Positions 9,616 through 20,413 of a stretch of DNA of 64,000 nt are shown here, one piece after another (the stretch's first letter is position 1; each line of letters begins with the position of its first letter). The stretch comes from Phytophthora sp. 'mugwort' (Eukaryota; Oomycota; Peronosporomycetes; Peronosporales; Peronosporaceae), in the NCBI GenBank assembly GCA_033558025.1, contig JAUCEF010000004.1, forward strand, positions 1,054,001 through 1,118,000. The letters are read 5' to 3'. The notes beneath the pieces are model-generated. The model was not told the origin of the DNA. It was given only the letters and a program-made list of their open reading frames with translations, and did no database searches. A program made the translations under genes and the position numbers.

Positions 9616-12600
9616 ATGAGGCGTCTTTATGAGCGCGCGCTCCAGCTTCTGGCGCTCGCTGCGGCGATGCAGAGCCTCGAATGGTACGCGAATTAATTAC
9701 ATCCTATTCTACGCTATCTCAGCTCTCTACAGCTACCTAATTCACCGCATTTGGCTTCGTAATGCCGCTGCAATATCTATTTTAACGCAGCTTGGAGCTC
9801 TCTGCCCAGAAGTTAACGAACATCACGGCGAGTGGCAGCAGCTTCGCATTTTACAGTGGTGATACTCTCGTCACGACAGTGTCAGCCTCTACTCTAGCTC
9901 AAGAGCCGACTCTGTTGCTGCAAAACAACTCGCTGCCGAGCATCCCCGCCTCATTCTTCCGAGCGGCTACAAACGTCATTATCATGTGCGTAAAATGCTG
10001 CTTTGAGAGTCATTACACTGTACCACATGGAGCCTGGCTCACGTTAACGTTGCCGCTATATGCAGAGATGTCTCGAACAACCCGTTGACACAGTTAGAAG
10101 CCGAGTCCTTCGTTGATATGCCACATCTCCAGAGCATTGTGTACATTATTATTTAGTGTTTTGTAGTTGTTGCGGTGATGTGTGGGTAATTTCTTATCTG
10201 TACGGTTGTCATCATTGCAGATGCACGAACACAAACGTCACTGTACTGCCAAACGGCCTTGCGAGCAACTGTCCACTGCTATACACCATGTCGTTCAACC
10301 ACAGCGCTCTTCGTATAGTCGAGCCGCAAGCGCTGACAAGCTTAACGGCGTTGCACACGCTAGATTTGAGCTACAACGAGCTGCAGGTCGTTCCAAGTGC
10401 ACTCTTCACAGCATCTTCGTCCTGGAAAGCTCTGGATTTCTCACATAACGGTATTTTGGAAGTACCGCCTGGCATTCGGACCGCTGTCGCCGAAGGCTAC
10501 ATGTAGGAAGACTGCAAGGTGTGCTGTGGGTAGCATTTTTGCATGTTTCTTACGTGTTTGTTTTAAACGTGTGTGTGTGCAGCTCCTTCGACTACAATGC
10601 ATTGGTAGAGATCGATGAACGTGCCTTTGCTGATGCCACTGAGATCCATGAGCTGCGTCTAGCATCCAACGCCATTTTCACTCTCAATTCCAAAGCGTTT
10701 GCGGGGATGTCGGCGCTGAGAACATTGTACGTGAAACTGCATTAAATGTTGGTGCCTTCCTAACACAGACATGGATTTAAAACATGACGAGTCTGACGAA
10801 ATATTTCAAAACTCTTCTTTTGATCAGGAATTTGAGTGACAACGTCATCTCAGTAATTGATCCAGATGCTTTTGCAGATGTAGACGGACTCGAAAAACTC
10901 AGGCTGGATGACAATAACATTCACCGGCTAACATTATCGTCTGTCCCGTCGAATCTGGAACGCTTAGAGCTCCAGTGTAATCTGATGGACCTCATGCCCG
11001 ACTTCCCTGATGACCTTAAGGCATCTCGTCTAGTCTATCTGTACGTACTATTGTCATTAAGCGGTGCTCTTGCTCTTTACTTGTACTAATGATGCCACTG
11101 TACACATGTTATAGGAATCTAAGTCGTAATTACTTGTGGTCGATCTCAACGAATGATGCGCTCGCTCCATACACCGGACTCGTGACGTTGTAAGTTTACT
11201 TGGGTGTTTTTTTGTTTTGTTACAGATTATTTACGGGATGAGGCTAACTAATCTAATATTTGTGCAGGGACTTAAGTAATAACCGCGTCGTTAACTTCAG
11301 TGCCGCTGCTTTTGACCCGATCATGTCAACTATTGAATTCATGTACGGCACTGTCGCAAAATTGTTGGCTAATCGATACTGACGCACGTAAACTTGATAG
11401 GAATTTTGACTCCAACCTCATCACTTCAATTCCTAGTACGAATTTCATCGCATTGGTGAAAAAGCTGCTCAATAACGTGTACGAAGATGATTTATACAGT
11501 ATTTTTTTGCGTGGTCGTTGTATTCTAAATGCTAACTTTTCGTTATTTCTACAGCACTTTACTAAACAATCCCGGGATTGGGTGGTCTTCCGACGTGGAT
11601 CTGCGCAGTGACTGTCCAAATGGCAGTGTCTTTGAAGAACTCTCTCTCTCTTCAGGTTCAAGCTCTGCTGACCGTGTAAATCTCCACGGTTGTATTCAGT
11701 GCGTTGCAGGCACTTTCCACGACAATTCAACAGGAAGCTGTGTCGCGTGTCGTGAAGTGTCATCTCGTGCGTATTCAGAAGAAGATGGAGCCACAGTCTG
11801 TCTGTACTGTCCGTACTCGTCCGATTTGGAACCCGATCGCACCATGTGCAAAGACTTTGAGTGCAATATTCTGTGCTGGCTTACACTGTCGATGGGTGTC
11901 GCGATTCCAGGGATCATTTTCAGCAGCAAATTGTTCCTCTATATGATCACAAAGAGCTCCCAGCGGACACGGAAAATGGACATCAAGGAACAAGAAGCTA
12001 TGAATGACTGGCGCATGGGACTCATGATGCATCAACTGGCTGAGCCTACTAGTCCAAGTGACTCGCTGCTTGACGATGAGATTGATGAAGATGAAGCTTC
12101 TGGACGCGGTGAAATGCCTTTCCGGATTTATGACCTCCCAGAAGAGACCAAAGACCTGGTTCTGAGCACTCTGCGGGATTATTTCCAAATACGGAAAGAC
12201 AAGCGTTGGCAAGCGCTTCCTCCACATGAACAAGAGGCGACACGTGAGTGGAATGACGTCGAGTGGGAAACATTCCACATGCACCGTATTCTCAGTCGCA
12301 GTTATCACGGTGAGGTCTTTCTTGGAGATTATTGCGGCACGCAAGTGGTCGTGAAGCGGATGATGACACTGCGATTTGAAGTCAAAGAACTTGCTGACAC
12401 GATCAAAGATGTGGAGCTGCTGAGCTCGCTGCATCACGTTAACATCGTGACGTGTCTCGGGACGATGTGGTCAGATCCTGAACACTTGTGTGTCATTTCT
12501 GAATACGTGAAAGGCGGTGATTTAGCAGCAGTGCTCGAAATTGACGGTCTAGACCGCCGGAACAGAAACAATTCATCAATCTCCCGCCTGTCGACGTCAT

Positions 12601-13541
12601 CTACAGCACCAGTAGTGAATTTATCAGGATCCGTCGAAGACAGCGCCATCAATTCGTCACAAGCTGTAGCGTATGGCATGTCGAAGACTTCACTTGTCAC
12701 ACGATTTCAAATGGCTCTGGATATTTGTAAAGCACTCGTCTACATGCATCAGAAGGGCGTATCCCACAGCGATCTGCGAAGTCGAAATGTCATGGTGACG
12801 GACATGTTTCGGTGCAAACTTGGAGACGCTCGTCATCACAGCCGCGATGACACGCACCATGCAACGCGTGTCTTGCTTGTTGAAAGTATCGCAACGCAGA
12901 ACTCGGACTCGGATTCAGAAGACGGAGTGAACATGGAAGGCGTTCGTTTCCTTCAGCCGGAGAGAAGAAACTCTCAACGAGAAGCAGGTCCAGTGCTGCC
13001 ATTACTAGCTCCAGAAGTGCTACATCACAACTCGAGACACCTTCACGCCGATATTTACAGCGTGGGGATCCTCCTTCTAGAGCTTTGGTTTCACTCATAC
13101 ATTTTCTTCCAGAACGACAGACCTACTGACGAGTCTGAGGCGAGGAATCGAACGAAAAAACTACGTCTTACTATCGACAGTCATGACGACGAAGCCAAGA
13201 TCTCGACACCCGGTAAAGAAACAGGAGTTCTGCCTAGAACTGCGAGTGCTGTTCAGAAGAACAAGGAGCACAATGCTGCGATGCATCATTTTATGAGTAA
13301 GCTACGTATGCTCGCGAACGTTGGCAGTACGGACGGAGAAGCAGATGAGAGCAGTTTTGGCACCACTCCGACGTCATCTGCTGCTTCATTAACCCTTTCG
13401 TTATCATCATCAAGTGCTATCGTCGATAAACTCTCTGAAGCCATTGAAGACTGTCTGCAAAGCGACCCGAAACGACGACCAACCGCCAAACAGCTTGTAA
13501 ATCTGTTTCAGTTTTTCCTGGATGAGATCAACGCGACATAG
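9616..13541 (+). CDS. LRR receptor-like protein kinase (TKL-type), 10 exons
   Basis: Exons: 9616-9683, 9791-9985, 10066-10140, 10221-10502, 10583-10726, 10828-11040, 11115-11189, 11268-11342, 11401-11478 and 11555-13541, giving 1063 residues. A signal peptide (ERALQLLALAAAMQS) is followed by leucine-rich repeats to about residue 400 (for example LHTLDLSYNELQVVPSALF), a Cys-rich stretch at about 447-505 (CIQCVAGTF, CVACREV), a membrane span at about 505-532, and a cytoplasmic kinase at about 650-1058. The catalytic lysine is in VVVKRM (about 669). The HRD motif reads HSD (806-808) and DFG reads GDA (Asp 826), so key acidic residues remain but the arginine is lost. APEVL and a C-terminal RRPTAKQL are present. 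All introns are phase 2. Likely a plasma-membrane receptor; ligand unknown. Confidence 0.88.
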
Positions 13542-13909
13542 TCAGCCACTGTAAGTGCGACCAGCTCTTGGATATCATTGGGACTGAACGCTTGTGTTTG
13601 GTGTCTCTCTATGCAGCTGCAAGTCCGTTGATATCCCAGCCTCATGATCTCGTAAGCTTTCGGCTGTATTCGCCAAACTGCAGCTGAGTCCAAGGTCATG
13701 TCCCCGCTTGGGACGGGCGATGATGGCTGAGAAATTTACTGTCCAACTGCCGGATAGAGCCTTCGTGGTGTGTTTTGTTTCATTTACGTTTTCGCCTGGG
13801 ACCCCCCGAGAAGCTTCTTTGAAGACATTGCACCACGTTTGCCAGGACGTCGCGCCTCAACACGCAATCAATTGCACGCCGTCTATCATCCCGTACACTG
13901 TCGCCCGAG
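13542..13909. other. Intergenic, promoter/5' UTR of first PIMT gene
   Basis: About 370 bp. A 73-residue open frame (from ATG 13720) crosses it, but its composition is not gene-like and it is probably 5' UTR or promoter. Confidence 0.4.
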
Positions 13910-14632
13910 ATGTCGTTTTGGCCGTGTAATTCATCGAGTAATGAAGGGTTAGTCAAGAACTTGAAACGTACCGGCGTCATCAGTACCGACGCTGTATTCA
14001 ACGCCATGATGAAGACAGATCGTGCCAACTATCTGGCACAGATTGAGACTCCGGATGGAGGACACGTAGGAGAGTTACAGGCGTATCAAGACGTACCCCA
14101 TCCCATTGGTTACCACCAGACCATCTCAGCTCCACATATGCATGGCCATGCGATGGAACTGGGTTACGCAGCGATCAAGGATGTGCGTAACCCGCGGATT
14201 CTTGACGTAGGCTCAGGCTCAGGATATCTGACGGCGTGTCTGGGTCGGATGGTCGAAGATCGAGATGGCCGCGTGTTTGGCCTCGAGATTGTGCCTGGAC
14301 TGGTACAATTTGCCAAGAAGAACATCCAGATGGCTGACGGCGACTTGGTGGAGCGAGGGATCGTGTCGGTACGTTGTCATAATGGGTGGGACGGACTACC
14401 AAACGAAGCTCCGTTCCACTACATTCACGTGGGTGCAGCAGCCGAAGTACCACCTCAAGCTCTGATGGATCAATTAGCGGATGGCGGTCGCCTCGTGTTG
14501 CCACTGGACGAAGCTCGAGGTGGTCAAGTGTTTGTGGAAATTACGAGACATGGCAACACGTACGCTCAGCGTCGTCTGTTTGGCGTCTGCTACGTGCCAC
14601 TTGTCCGGGAACGTGAACGCAAATTGAGCTGA
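13910..14632 (+). CDS. PCMT1: Protein-L-isoaspartate O-methyltransferase, copy 1
   Basis: 240 residues, single exon. It starts MSFWPCNSSSNEGLVKNLKR, comparable with the conserved eukaryotic N-terminus (SSGSSNSELIHNLRKNG). The substrate/cofactor region GYHQTISAPHMHGHAMEL is followed by motif I ILDVGSGSGYLTA, GLEIVPGLVQFAKKN, and DQLADGGRLVLPL. The enzyme uses SAM to methylate isoaspartyl residues formed by protein ageing, starting their repair. An insertion near residue 45 (QIETPDGGHVGELQ) is slightly longer than in the second copy. The second paralogue lies 1.28 kb downstream on the same strand. The SAM product, S-adenosylhomocysteine, is the substrate of AHCY at 44.9-46.3 kb. Confidence 0.95.
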   Translation: MSFWPCNSSSNEGLVKNLKRTGVISTDAVFNAMMKTDRANYLAQIETPDGGHVGELQAYQDVPHPIGYHQTISAPHMHGHAMELGYAAIKDVRNPRILDVGSGSGYLTACLGRMVEDRDGRVFGLEIVPGLVQFAKKNIQMADGDLVERGIVSVRCHNGWDGLPNEAPFHYIHVGAAAEVPPQALMDQLADGGRLVLPLDEARGGQVFVEITRHGNTYAQRRLFGVCYVPLVRERERKLS

Positions 14633-15911
14633 GAGTCTACGTTGAAGTTGTTGGTAGTACCGTAGTACCAGAAAGTCTTTACCTTTGTTTGAATTGCTTT
14701 GCTGTATGAGCTTACCTAAGATCACAAAAGAAATCGACCACAACTTCAATTTAAACGCGTCAACTATACGTCTTGTTCTTGGACATCAGCGGGTTTATCC
14801 TCCCATAAGCTTCTCTTGAGCCCATTTCTTAGGAGAAAAACGCACTTCTACACAGTTGGGCGAAGCCCCATTACTGTGAGTTCGGTAGACGAGTTTTTGG
14901 CGTCCCTCGCTTTTCTTTGCGAACACCAATCTTTGCCTTGATTTCGTTTCTCAAAGCTGGACAGAGGTTAGGACGAGTCGCTAATGAGAGGACCTGGGAC
15001 CTGCGATCGGCCGTGATGTCACGGGTGGGTATGACTTTAAAGATATTTACAGATAAGGTTTTGCTTCGCACTTGGTTTCTACTATGAGCGTTCTTAGCTC
15101 AAAACGTCATTAGATACCCCTCCATCTGAGATAAGAAGTATATAGGGTTAGCAAGGCTGTACGCTGGAGGATTCGCCATTATTCGTGGGGCTAGGCTGGG
15201 GTAAGGTCGTAAGGATGGTGATTATAAGGACATGTATGAATATATATATAACGTAATATTATACTGTAAAACATGCGATACTGCCCCGTGGGGCACTATT
15301 AAAGAGATGTGGTATTGAATCTTGACCCCTTCGCGAAGACGAACGACTTCACGTTGACGTCCTTGGCCACACGGAATTCGATTCTCGTGTTACGATTGTG
15401 AACAATGAACAGAGCAGTCTCATTCATGTTGTAAATGTTCGAGTACTAAATGTTGTACTGTACTCCTTGATCACCAGGTTTACAGATTGAGAAGCTCCGT
15501 CGCTGGCAACTCTGGTTAATGGATCGTGAGAGCATGGCTCTTCGGATTCATCACACTCGCATTCTGGTACTCTAGAAGGCCCGTGCCGCTAGACACCCTA
15601 GACGCTCTTCATATGGGATGGGGGCGAGTTCTTGATGCGCTCTGCACATTATGGACAGCCCCTTTCCAACAAGTTTGGTGGACATCTAGTTATATTTTAA
15701 TCGTCCTCGTATTTATAGGAGGAGGAGAGAGAGACCGGCCAGATTCGAAGCCAAAACTTCGTCGCATGTCGAACGAGTTTTTTTTATCTTGGAATACTGT
15801 AGTCGCAAGCCCATTCTTGAACACACAACGAGCCAAAGCTGCGCGCTTCCTCCCACAACAGTAAAGCTGTGAAACTCCTGGTACACTCATCACCAGAGAG
15901 TAAGAGGAGTA
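14633..15911. other. Non-coding interval between tandem PIMT genes
   Basis: 1.28 kb with no supported gene. It contains AT-rich runs (TATATATATA at about 15241), a short palindrome TGCCCCGTGGGGCA at 15282-15295, and open frames of low quality (minus 14871-15071, plus 15526-15864). It could hold decayed mobile DNA, but no family was recognised. Confidence 0.4.
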
Positions 15912-16782
15912 ATGATGCCCATACTGCCGCTCTGGCCGTGCAGCTCGTCCAGTAACGAAGGATTAGTAAAGAACCTGCACAAAGCTGGTATCGTACGCTC
16001 CGCTGCCGTATTCGATGCCATGAAGCGCACCGACCGCGTTCTGTTCGTCCCTCAACCTCTTCAAGAAGAAGCATATCAGGACTCACCGTGTCCCATCGGT
16101 TTTAACCAGACCATCTCGGCCCCACATACGGTATGCTGCCTTGTCTAGTATTCTCTTCATTTTTCGAAACACATCATTGATAACAAATATGTCTTCCACT
16201 GTACAGCACGCTCAAATACTAGAGCTGGCTCGAGCAACTTTAGCGGGGAAATTCAAGCCGCGTGTACTCGATGTGGGGGCCGGGTCGGGCTATTTGACTG
16301 CAGCGCTTGCCTGTCTCGTAAAAGAAGCTGGAGGTCGCGTGTTTGGGCTGGAATTGCTCCCGGTATTAGCTCAATCTGCTCGAAAAAACGTGTTCAACGC
16401 CGTCCCCGACCTCGTAAACACTGGCGTGCTCTCATTGCACTGCTACAATGGCTGGCACGGACTACCAGTCGAAGCTCCGTTCCACTTTATCTTCGTTGGT
16501 GCAGCCGTCTCGTCTCCGCCACAGACGTTGCTGGACCAGTTAGCCGATGGTGGACAACTTGTGATTCCTGTGGATGACCCGTGTGGAGGACAAGCTCTCG
16601 TCAGTGTCACTCGTTGTGGTTCCAGCTTCACTCACCGCAAACTCCAGTCAGTATGTTTCGTGCCACTTATTCGCGGAGAGATCCACAAGCAGCGGCGTGG
16701 AGTCGGCATTGCAGGAGACACAAAAGACATCTCCAGACCGAAAATACTGCACAGCACGCACTCTTTCCGCGCTATTCGGTAA
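15912..16782 (+). CDS. Protein-L-isoaspartate O-methyltransferase, copy 2, 2 exons
   Basis: Exons 15912-16130 and 16207-16782 (phase 0 intron, GTATGC...TACAG) give 264 residues. It starts MMPILPLWPCSSSSNEGLVK; LYS-N-L-x-K-x-G-I then follows as in copy 1. The core contains FNQTISAPHTHAQILELA, motif I VLDVGAGSGYLTAALA, GLELLPVLAQSARKN and DQLADGGQLVIPV. Compared with copy 1 it has an intron in the middle of the SAPH-x-H motif, a Thr for Met in that motif, and a 30-residue basic C-terminal extension (RGEIHKQRRGVGIAGDTKD). It is a diverged tandem paralogue, probably active. Confidence 0.93.
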
Positions 16783-16922
16783 AACCACCAAAACGAGCTA
16801 GAAATAAAGTAAATATCCGATAAAACACCATCTAGAACTAGAAATAAAGTAAAAAAAAAAACATACCACATCAATGCAAACAACGATCATTCTATTGTCT
16901 CTCTTCGTGGGCTCGCAGAATC

Positions 16923-18726
16923 TTATGCATCCAGCACGTTGTGTAGCTGCTCGACGAAGTACTGGATCTCATCCATTTGAATCTCCATCACAGCACTCGT
17001 AAAACCATCCTGTCGGAAGTTCGCACCAGTCTCACTTGCCGCCAGTTTAAATGCCGTTCCCAACGTGCTACAAAACAATAAAAGCAACACAAAAGAGTCA
17101 ATACAAACAAAATCCAGATCTAAAAACAAAACCTTCACGTACTTCCGGTGTATCTCGCCAGGTGTAGACGGGCACGTTAGGCCAACGACTAGAAAACAAT
17201 TCTGTGCTGGATTGCGCGTGATAAGCACCAGAGGCACAATGGATTTGTTTGTCGTAAGTGTCTCTTCCTCTGTATCTCCATCATCGCCGTCAATTTTCCT
17301 CTTTGCGGCGTTATGGCCACCCCATTTCCCGCTAGCACGGTGCACATTAAGCAAGAAAAGAGCTAATTGGGTGAGCACATTAGCGCTCGCAAAGAGCTCC
17401 TGCTCCCGCTCAGGCACATTCAAACACACGTAGCGGAAATGTTTGACACGAATAAGCAGCTTGCGCTCCATAATGGACAAACCGACGCGGACAATCGCTT
17501 GCTTGAGTGACATAGCGACCTTAATGCCACTCTCCATGAGCTTGCTTGACGCCACCGACTGACAAGCCAGCGCAGTGTGTGCCAACATGAAATTCTGCTG
17601 TCGGAAATCGTCTGGAGAAGCTTCCTCGGTATCTTTTTCCTTGTTGTTTTGGTCCGTAGCGTTGTTCTCAATGGTACGGGAAGACAAGATCGTATCCAAC
17701 GCAAAGAGGCTCGTCAAGGCGTTTTGCTGTTGATGCTGCGTCTCAGCCTCGAAAACGACGGCCACGTAACTCTCAGGAGCCTCCAGAAGCGCTTGGAGGC
17801 CGAATACCGCGTCCGCTGCGCACAACTGGTACTGGAAGGCAAATGTACGCTTAAAAGAGCCGTAAAAGAGCTCATCTAGACCAAATTCCGGTGCCATCTC
17901 TTGAGTCTTCTCACGTAACATCTGCTTCATCTCCAATGGCATGTACGAAAACTTCTGTTGACTTTGCCGTAGTGAAAAGCCCATACGTGCTAGAAACACG
18001 TGCAGCGCTGTGTCTCCAGCGCCATTACCTTCGTTACTCGAAGCGTTCCGTGCACCAACACGTCGCGCTTGGTCGTGATACAGGCCAAGCTTTGAAGCCA
18101 CGTAGTCCGAATAATACATGGACTCATACAGCGACCAGTGGCGGTAGCACATGAAGCGGTATTCCTCCTCAAAGCTGATCTTCCCATCATCATAGCCAGG
18201 GTGTCGATCTTCATCCCCATTAGCTCCTGGTCCGCTTGATGGCGTCGGCGCGTCGATAGCCAGCACTTCATCCTGAAACCTTGTGACCATAAGGTTGTAA
18301 TTATCCGCATCAATCTCTTCCAGTATAAACTGCTTCGTGAGTCCAATAATGGCAAACCATAACAAGTCACGCTGCGAATTGTTCACCTGTTGAGCCATCT
18401 CAAACGCTACAGTAGCGGCGGGGGCGCCATGAAACGAGCCTCTGTAGTATTTCAAGATCTCTTCACGTCGTCGTCGCTTCGTCATGACGGCAGTCTCCTC
18501 CACGGGCTCGTCTGTATCCTCGACAACCTCCTGCTTCTTGTCTTGTCCGTCATCTCTGTCTTCTTTCCTCCTCTTGTGACTCTGTTTCATGTCTTTCTCA
18601 TCGTCCTCTGCATGTTTCTCGTCCTGTCTCTTCCTCTTCTCTGCCTCCTTCTCATCGTTCTCTGTATCTTGAGTAGTACCCTCCGTATCAAACTCCACTT
18701 CAGCTTCTTCATCACTCTCTTCTTCT

Positions 18727-18758
<32 letters not shown>

Positions 18759-19247
18759 TTCTTCTGCGAAGTCTTCCACCTCCAGATCCGGACCAAACGC
18801 CGGATATTCATCCAATGTCAGCGCCCCATCGTCAAACATCACAATTTGCTGGTGCTCGTCGTAAATATTCGCCAGGTGGATCGGCCGGTGGCTGTCCAGC
18901 ACGTAACATTTGACATGAGATGGCAGCGCCAGTAGCTTGGCCACGTCCACAATGGCGCCGCAATTCAGCATAATGACGGAGCGCAGCTCGCCTCCGCCGC
19001 GCAGCTCCCCGTCAGCGCCGCGGATGCGCGTCTCACGCGCTTGGAGCACGTCCTCGTAGCCGCGCACGGCCAGCAGCGAGTAGCTCAGCATGTCGGCGCG
19101 TAGCAGGCGCGTGAGGATCTCAGCGGCGCACAGCGCGTCCACATCGAGTGCCACGAGGATCAGCACGCTGCAGCTTCCACCTGACTGCAGCGCGTCGTGC
19201 TTAATCTGCCCGTACGCAGCGTGGAACTCCTCGCGCGGCCACAGCAT
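16923..19247 (-). CDS. CDC45: Replication initiation factor CDC45, 2 exons
   Basis: Exons 19247-17143 and 17067-16923 (a 75-bp intron, GTACGT...TTTGTAG, in phase 2 and open in frame, so easily missed) give 749 residues. The N-terminus has LVALDVDALCAAEILTRLL and VIMLNCGAIVDVAKLLALP, the DHH-like signature of Cdc45, then YVLDSHRPIHLANIY. A long acidic/basic linker with about 16 consecutive glutamates follows; Cdc45 usually has an acidic insert here. YRHWSLYESMYYSDYVASKL and the C-terminal block are conserved. Cdc45 is part of the CMG helicase at nuclear replication forks. ATG 19247 was chosen because the longer open frame begins at GTG. Confidence 0.95.
18717..18770. repeat. TCT/TTC trinucleotide tract encoding poly-Glu in CDC45
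   Basis: A near-perfect (TTC/TCT)n run, read on the minus strand as GAA/GAG codons, encodes the uninterrupted glutamate run in the CDC45 linker. Such a tract is prone to length change. The long plus-strand Phe/Leu-rich open frame over it (18390-18935) is an artefact. Confidence 0.8.
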
Positions 19248-19510
19248 CGCGAAAGATGGCACAATGACGGCATCCCGCCATTTTTAGTAGGTTAAGTGCG
19301 GCTTAAGTTTGGTAAAATAGTGTGTAAGATGTGTGGTGAAAACCGGTGTCGGGAAATGATACCAATCCATATACCGGTATGAGGTTGCCTGGGTTACGTC
19401 AGTGACGATCAGACGAAGATGGAGGGCATACAAAACCCAAGAGATCTATGTTTACACTGACGTAACGGCTGTTCATAGCTCGGGAGGAAATCTCCTTCCA
19501 CGTGCTCGCA

Positions 19511-19528
19511 GCTCATTCTCCGTCTTCC
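19511..19528 (+). promoter_or_regulatory. Putative oomycete initiator of the DUF4833 gene
   Basis: GCTCATTCTCCGTCTTCC lies about 52-69 bases before the ATG at 19580. The first ten bases match the oomycete initiator core (GCTCATTYYN); the downstream CAATTT part is not conserved here. Position and strand fit a transcription start. Confidence 0.45.
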
Positions 19529-19579
19529 TCGCAAGCCGCAACAAGAACCTTCTCTTCTTCCCTCTTCACAATTGTAACT

Positions 19580-20083
19580 ATGTCGCTTGACTTTTCCAAG
19601 GTGGAGAACAACCCGGTGCCGCTCATCGCTGAGAAGTTCAACAAGAACGTGGCCTTTGTGGTGTACCGCAACAAGAACAAGAATGTTGTCGTGTACGCCG
19701 CCAACGTCCGCGAAGACGGCACGCTGGACCCGGAGAACCCGCTGGACGTGTACTGGATCATGTTCGAGCAGGATGGCACCCCGCGCGAGGAGCTCAACAT
19801 GATCGAGCGCAATACGGCGTACGGCGCCACCGTCAAGCCGCGCGAAGGCCACCCCGGCGAGTACGAGGTGACGCTCACGTCGCTCAAAGACCGCGTCATC
19901 TACCTGACCATCGTGGACGGTAAGCCCGTGGGCGTCGGCTGCATTAACGGCCAGGACGGGTGCTCACTCGAACGCGTCTTCGTCTACTCCACCACGTCGT
20001 GGGGCATGCCCAAGGTGCAGCACATCGAGATCCACGGCAAGGACGCCGAGGGTAACGCCATCATGGAGAAGAAACTGCCTTAG
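19580..20083 (+). CDS. DUF4833-family protein
   Basis: 167 residues from ATG 19580. NVAFVVYRNKNKNVVVYAAN, then LDVYWIMFEQDGTPREELN and IERNTAYGATVK, match the DUF4833 pattern (a short beta-rich domain with N-K-N-x-V-V-Y, V-Y-W-I-M and a REELN-x-IE block). The C-terminal half is also beta-rich. No signal peptide or membrane span. Function of the family is unknown. Strong codon bias (third-position G/C) suggests high expression. Divergent from CDC45 with a 332-bp shared upstream region. Confidence 0.75.
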   Translation: MSLDFSKVENNPVPLIAEKFNKNVAFVVYRNKNKNVVVYAANVREDGTLDPENPLDVYWIMFEQDGTPREELNMIERNTAYGATVKPREGHPGEYEVTLTSLKDRVIYLTIVDGKPVGVGCINGQDGCSLERVFVYSTTSWGMPKVQHIEIHGKDAEGNAIMEKKLP

Positions 20084-20413
20084 ACAATGAATTCGTCTCG
20101 ACATTGCAGTTGCAGAGAGTCGACATTGAGTCCTACCTAACGACAACACTACACAAAATGTAATAGAAAACAATGCTACCATCATGAAAAGAGAATTTAG
20201 TAAGTAGCTTCCCATTATCCCTGTAGAAATCAGGAAATGAAACGAATACCGGTAAGTTGCTGCAGTGCGGAAATGGGTATTCTTAGCGTGGTGCCTGTGC
20301 CCATTTTCGGCTCAGGGCTTGTATTTATAATCGAGAGACACAGGCACTTGCAGCGAAGCGCGAGGTGTGCGTGTATTTGCGATAGATTAGTGAGCAGTCA
20401 GATAGCAACAGAG
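20084..20413. other. Intergenic between DUF4833 and coiled-coil genes
   Basis: About 330 bp with no supported gene. An in-frame extension upstream of 20414 begins at 20237 but is probably 5' UTR. Confidence 0.4.

Noticed and set aside
13720..13929. Small frame before the first PIMT
   Set aside because: Likely 5' UTR; not conserved-looking and overlaps the PIMT start.
15241..15300. TGCCCCGTGGGGCA palindrome as a terminator or element end
   Set aside because: Two-base loop cannot fold as a hairpin, and no partner repeat was found.
15526..15864. Plus-strand frame upstream of the second PIMT
   Set aside because: Begins at GTG, mixed composition, no domain; could not be linked by splicing to the PIMT.
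18390..18935. Plus-strand Phe/Leu/Ser-rich open frame
   Set aside because: Antisense shadow of the CDC45 acidic linker; created by the TTC repeat.
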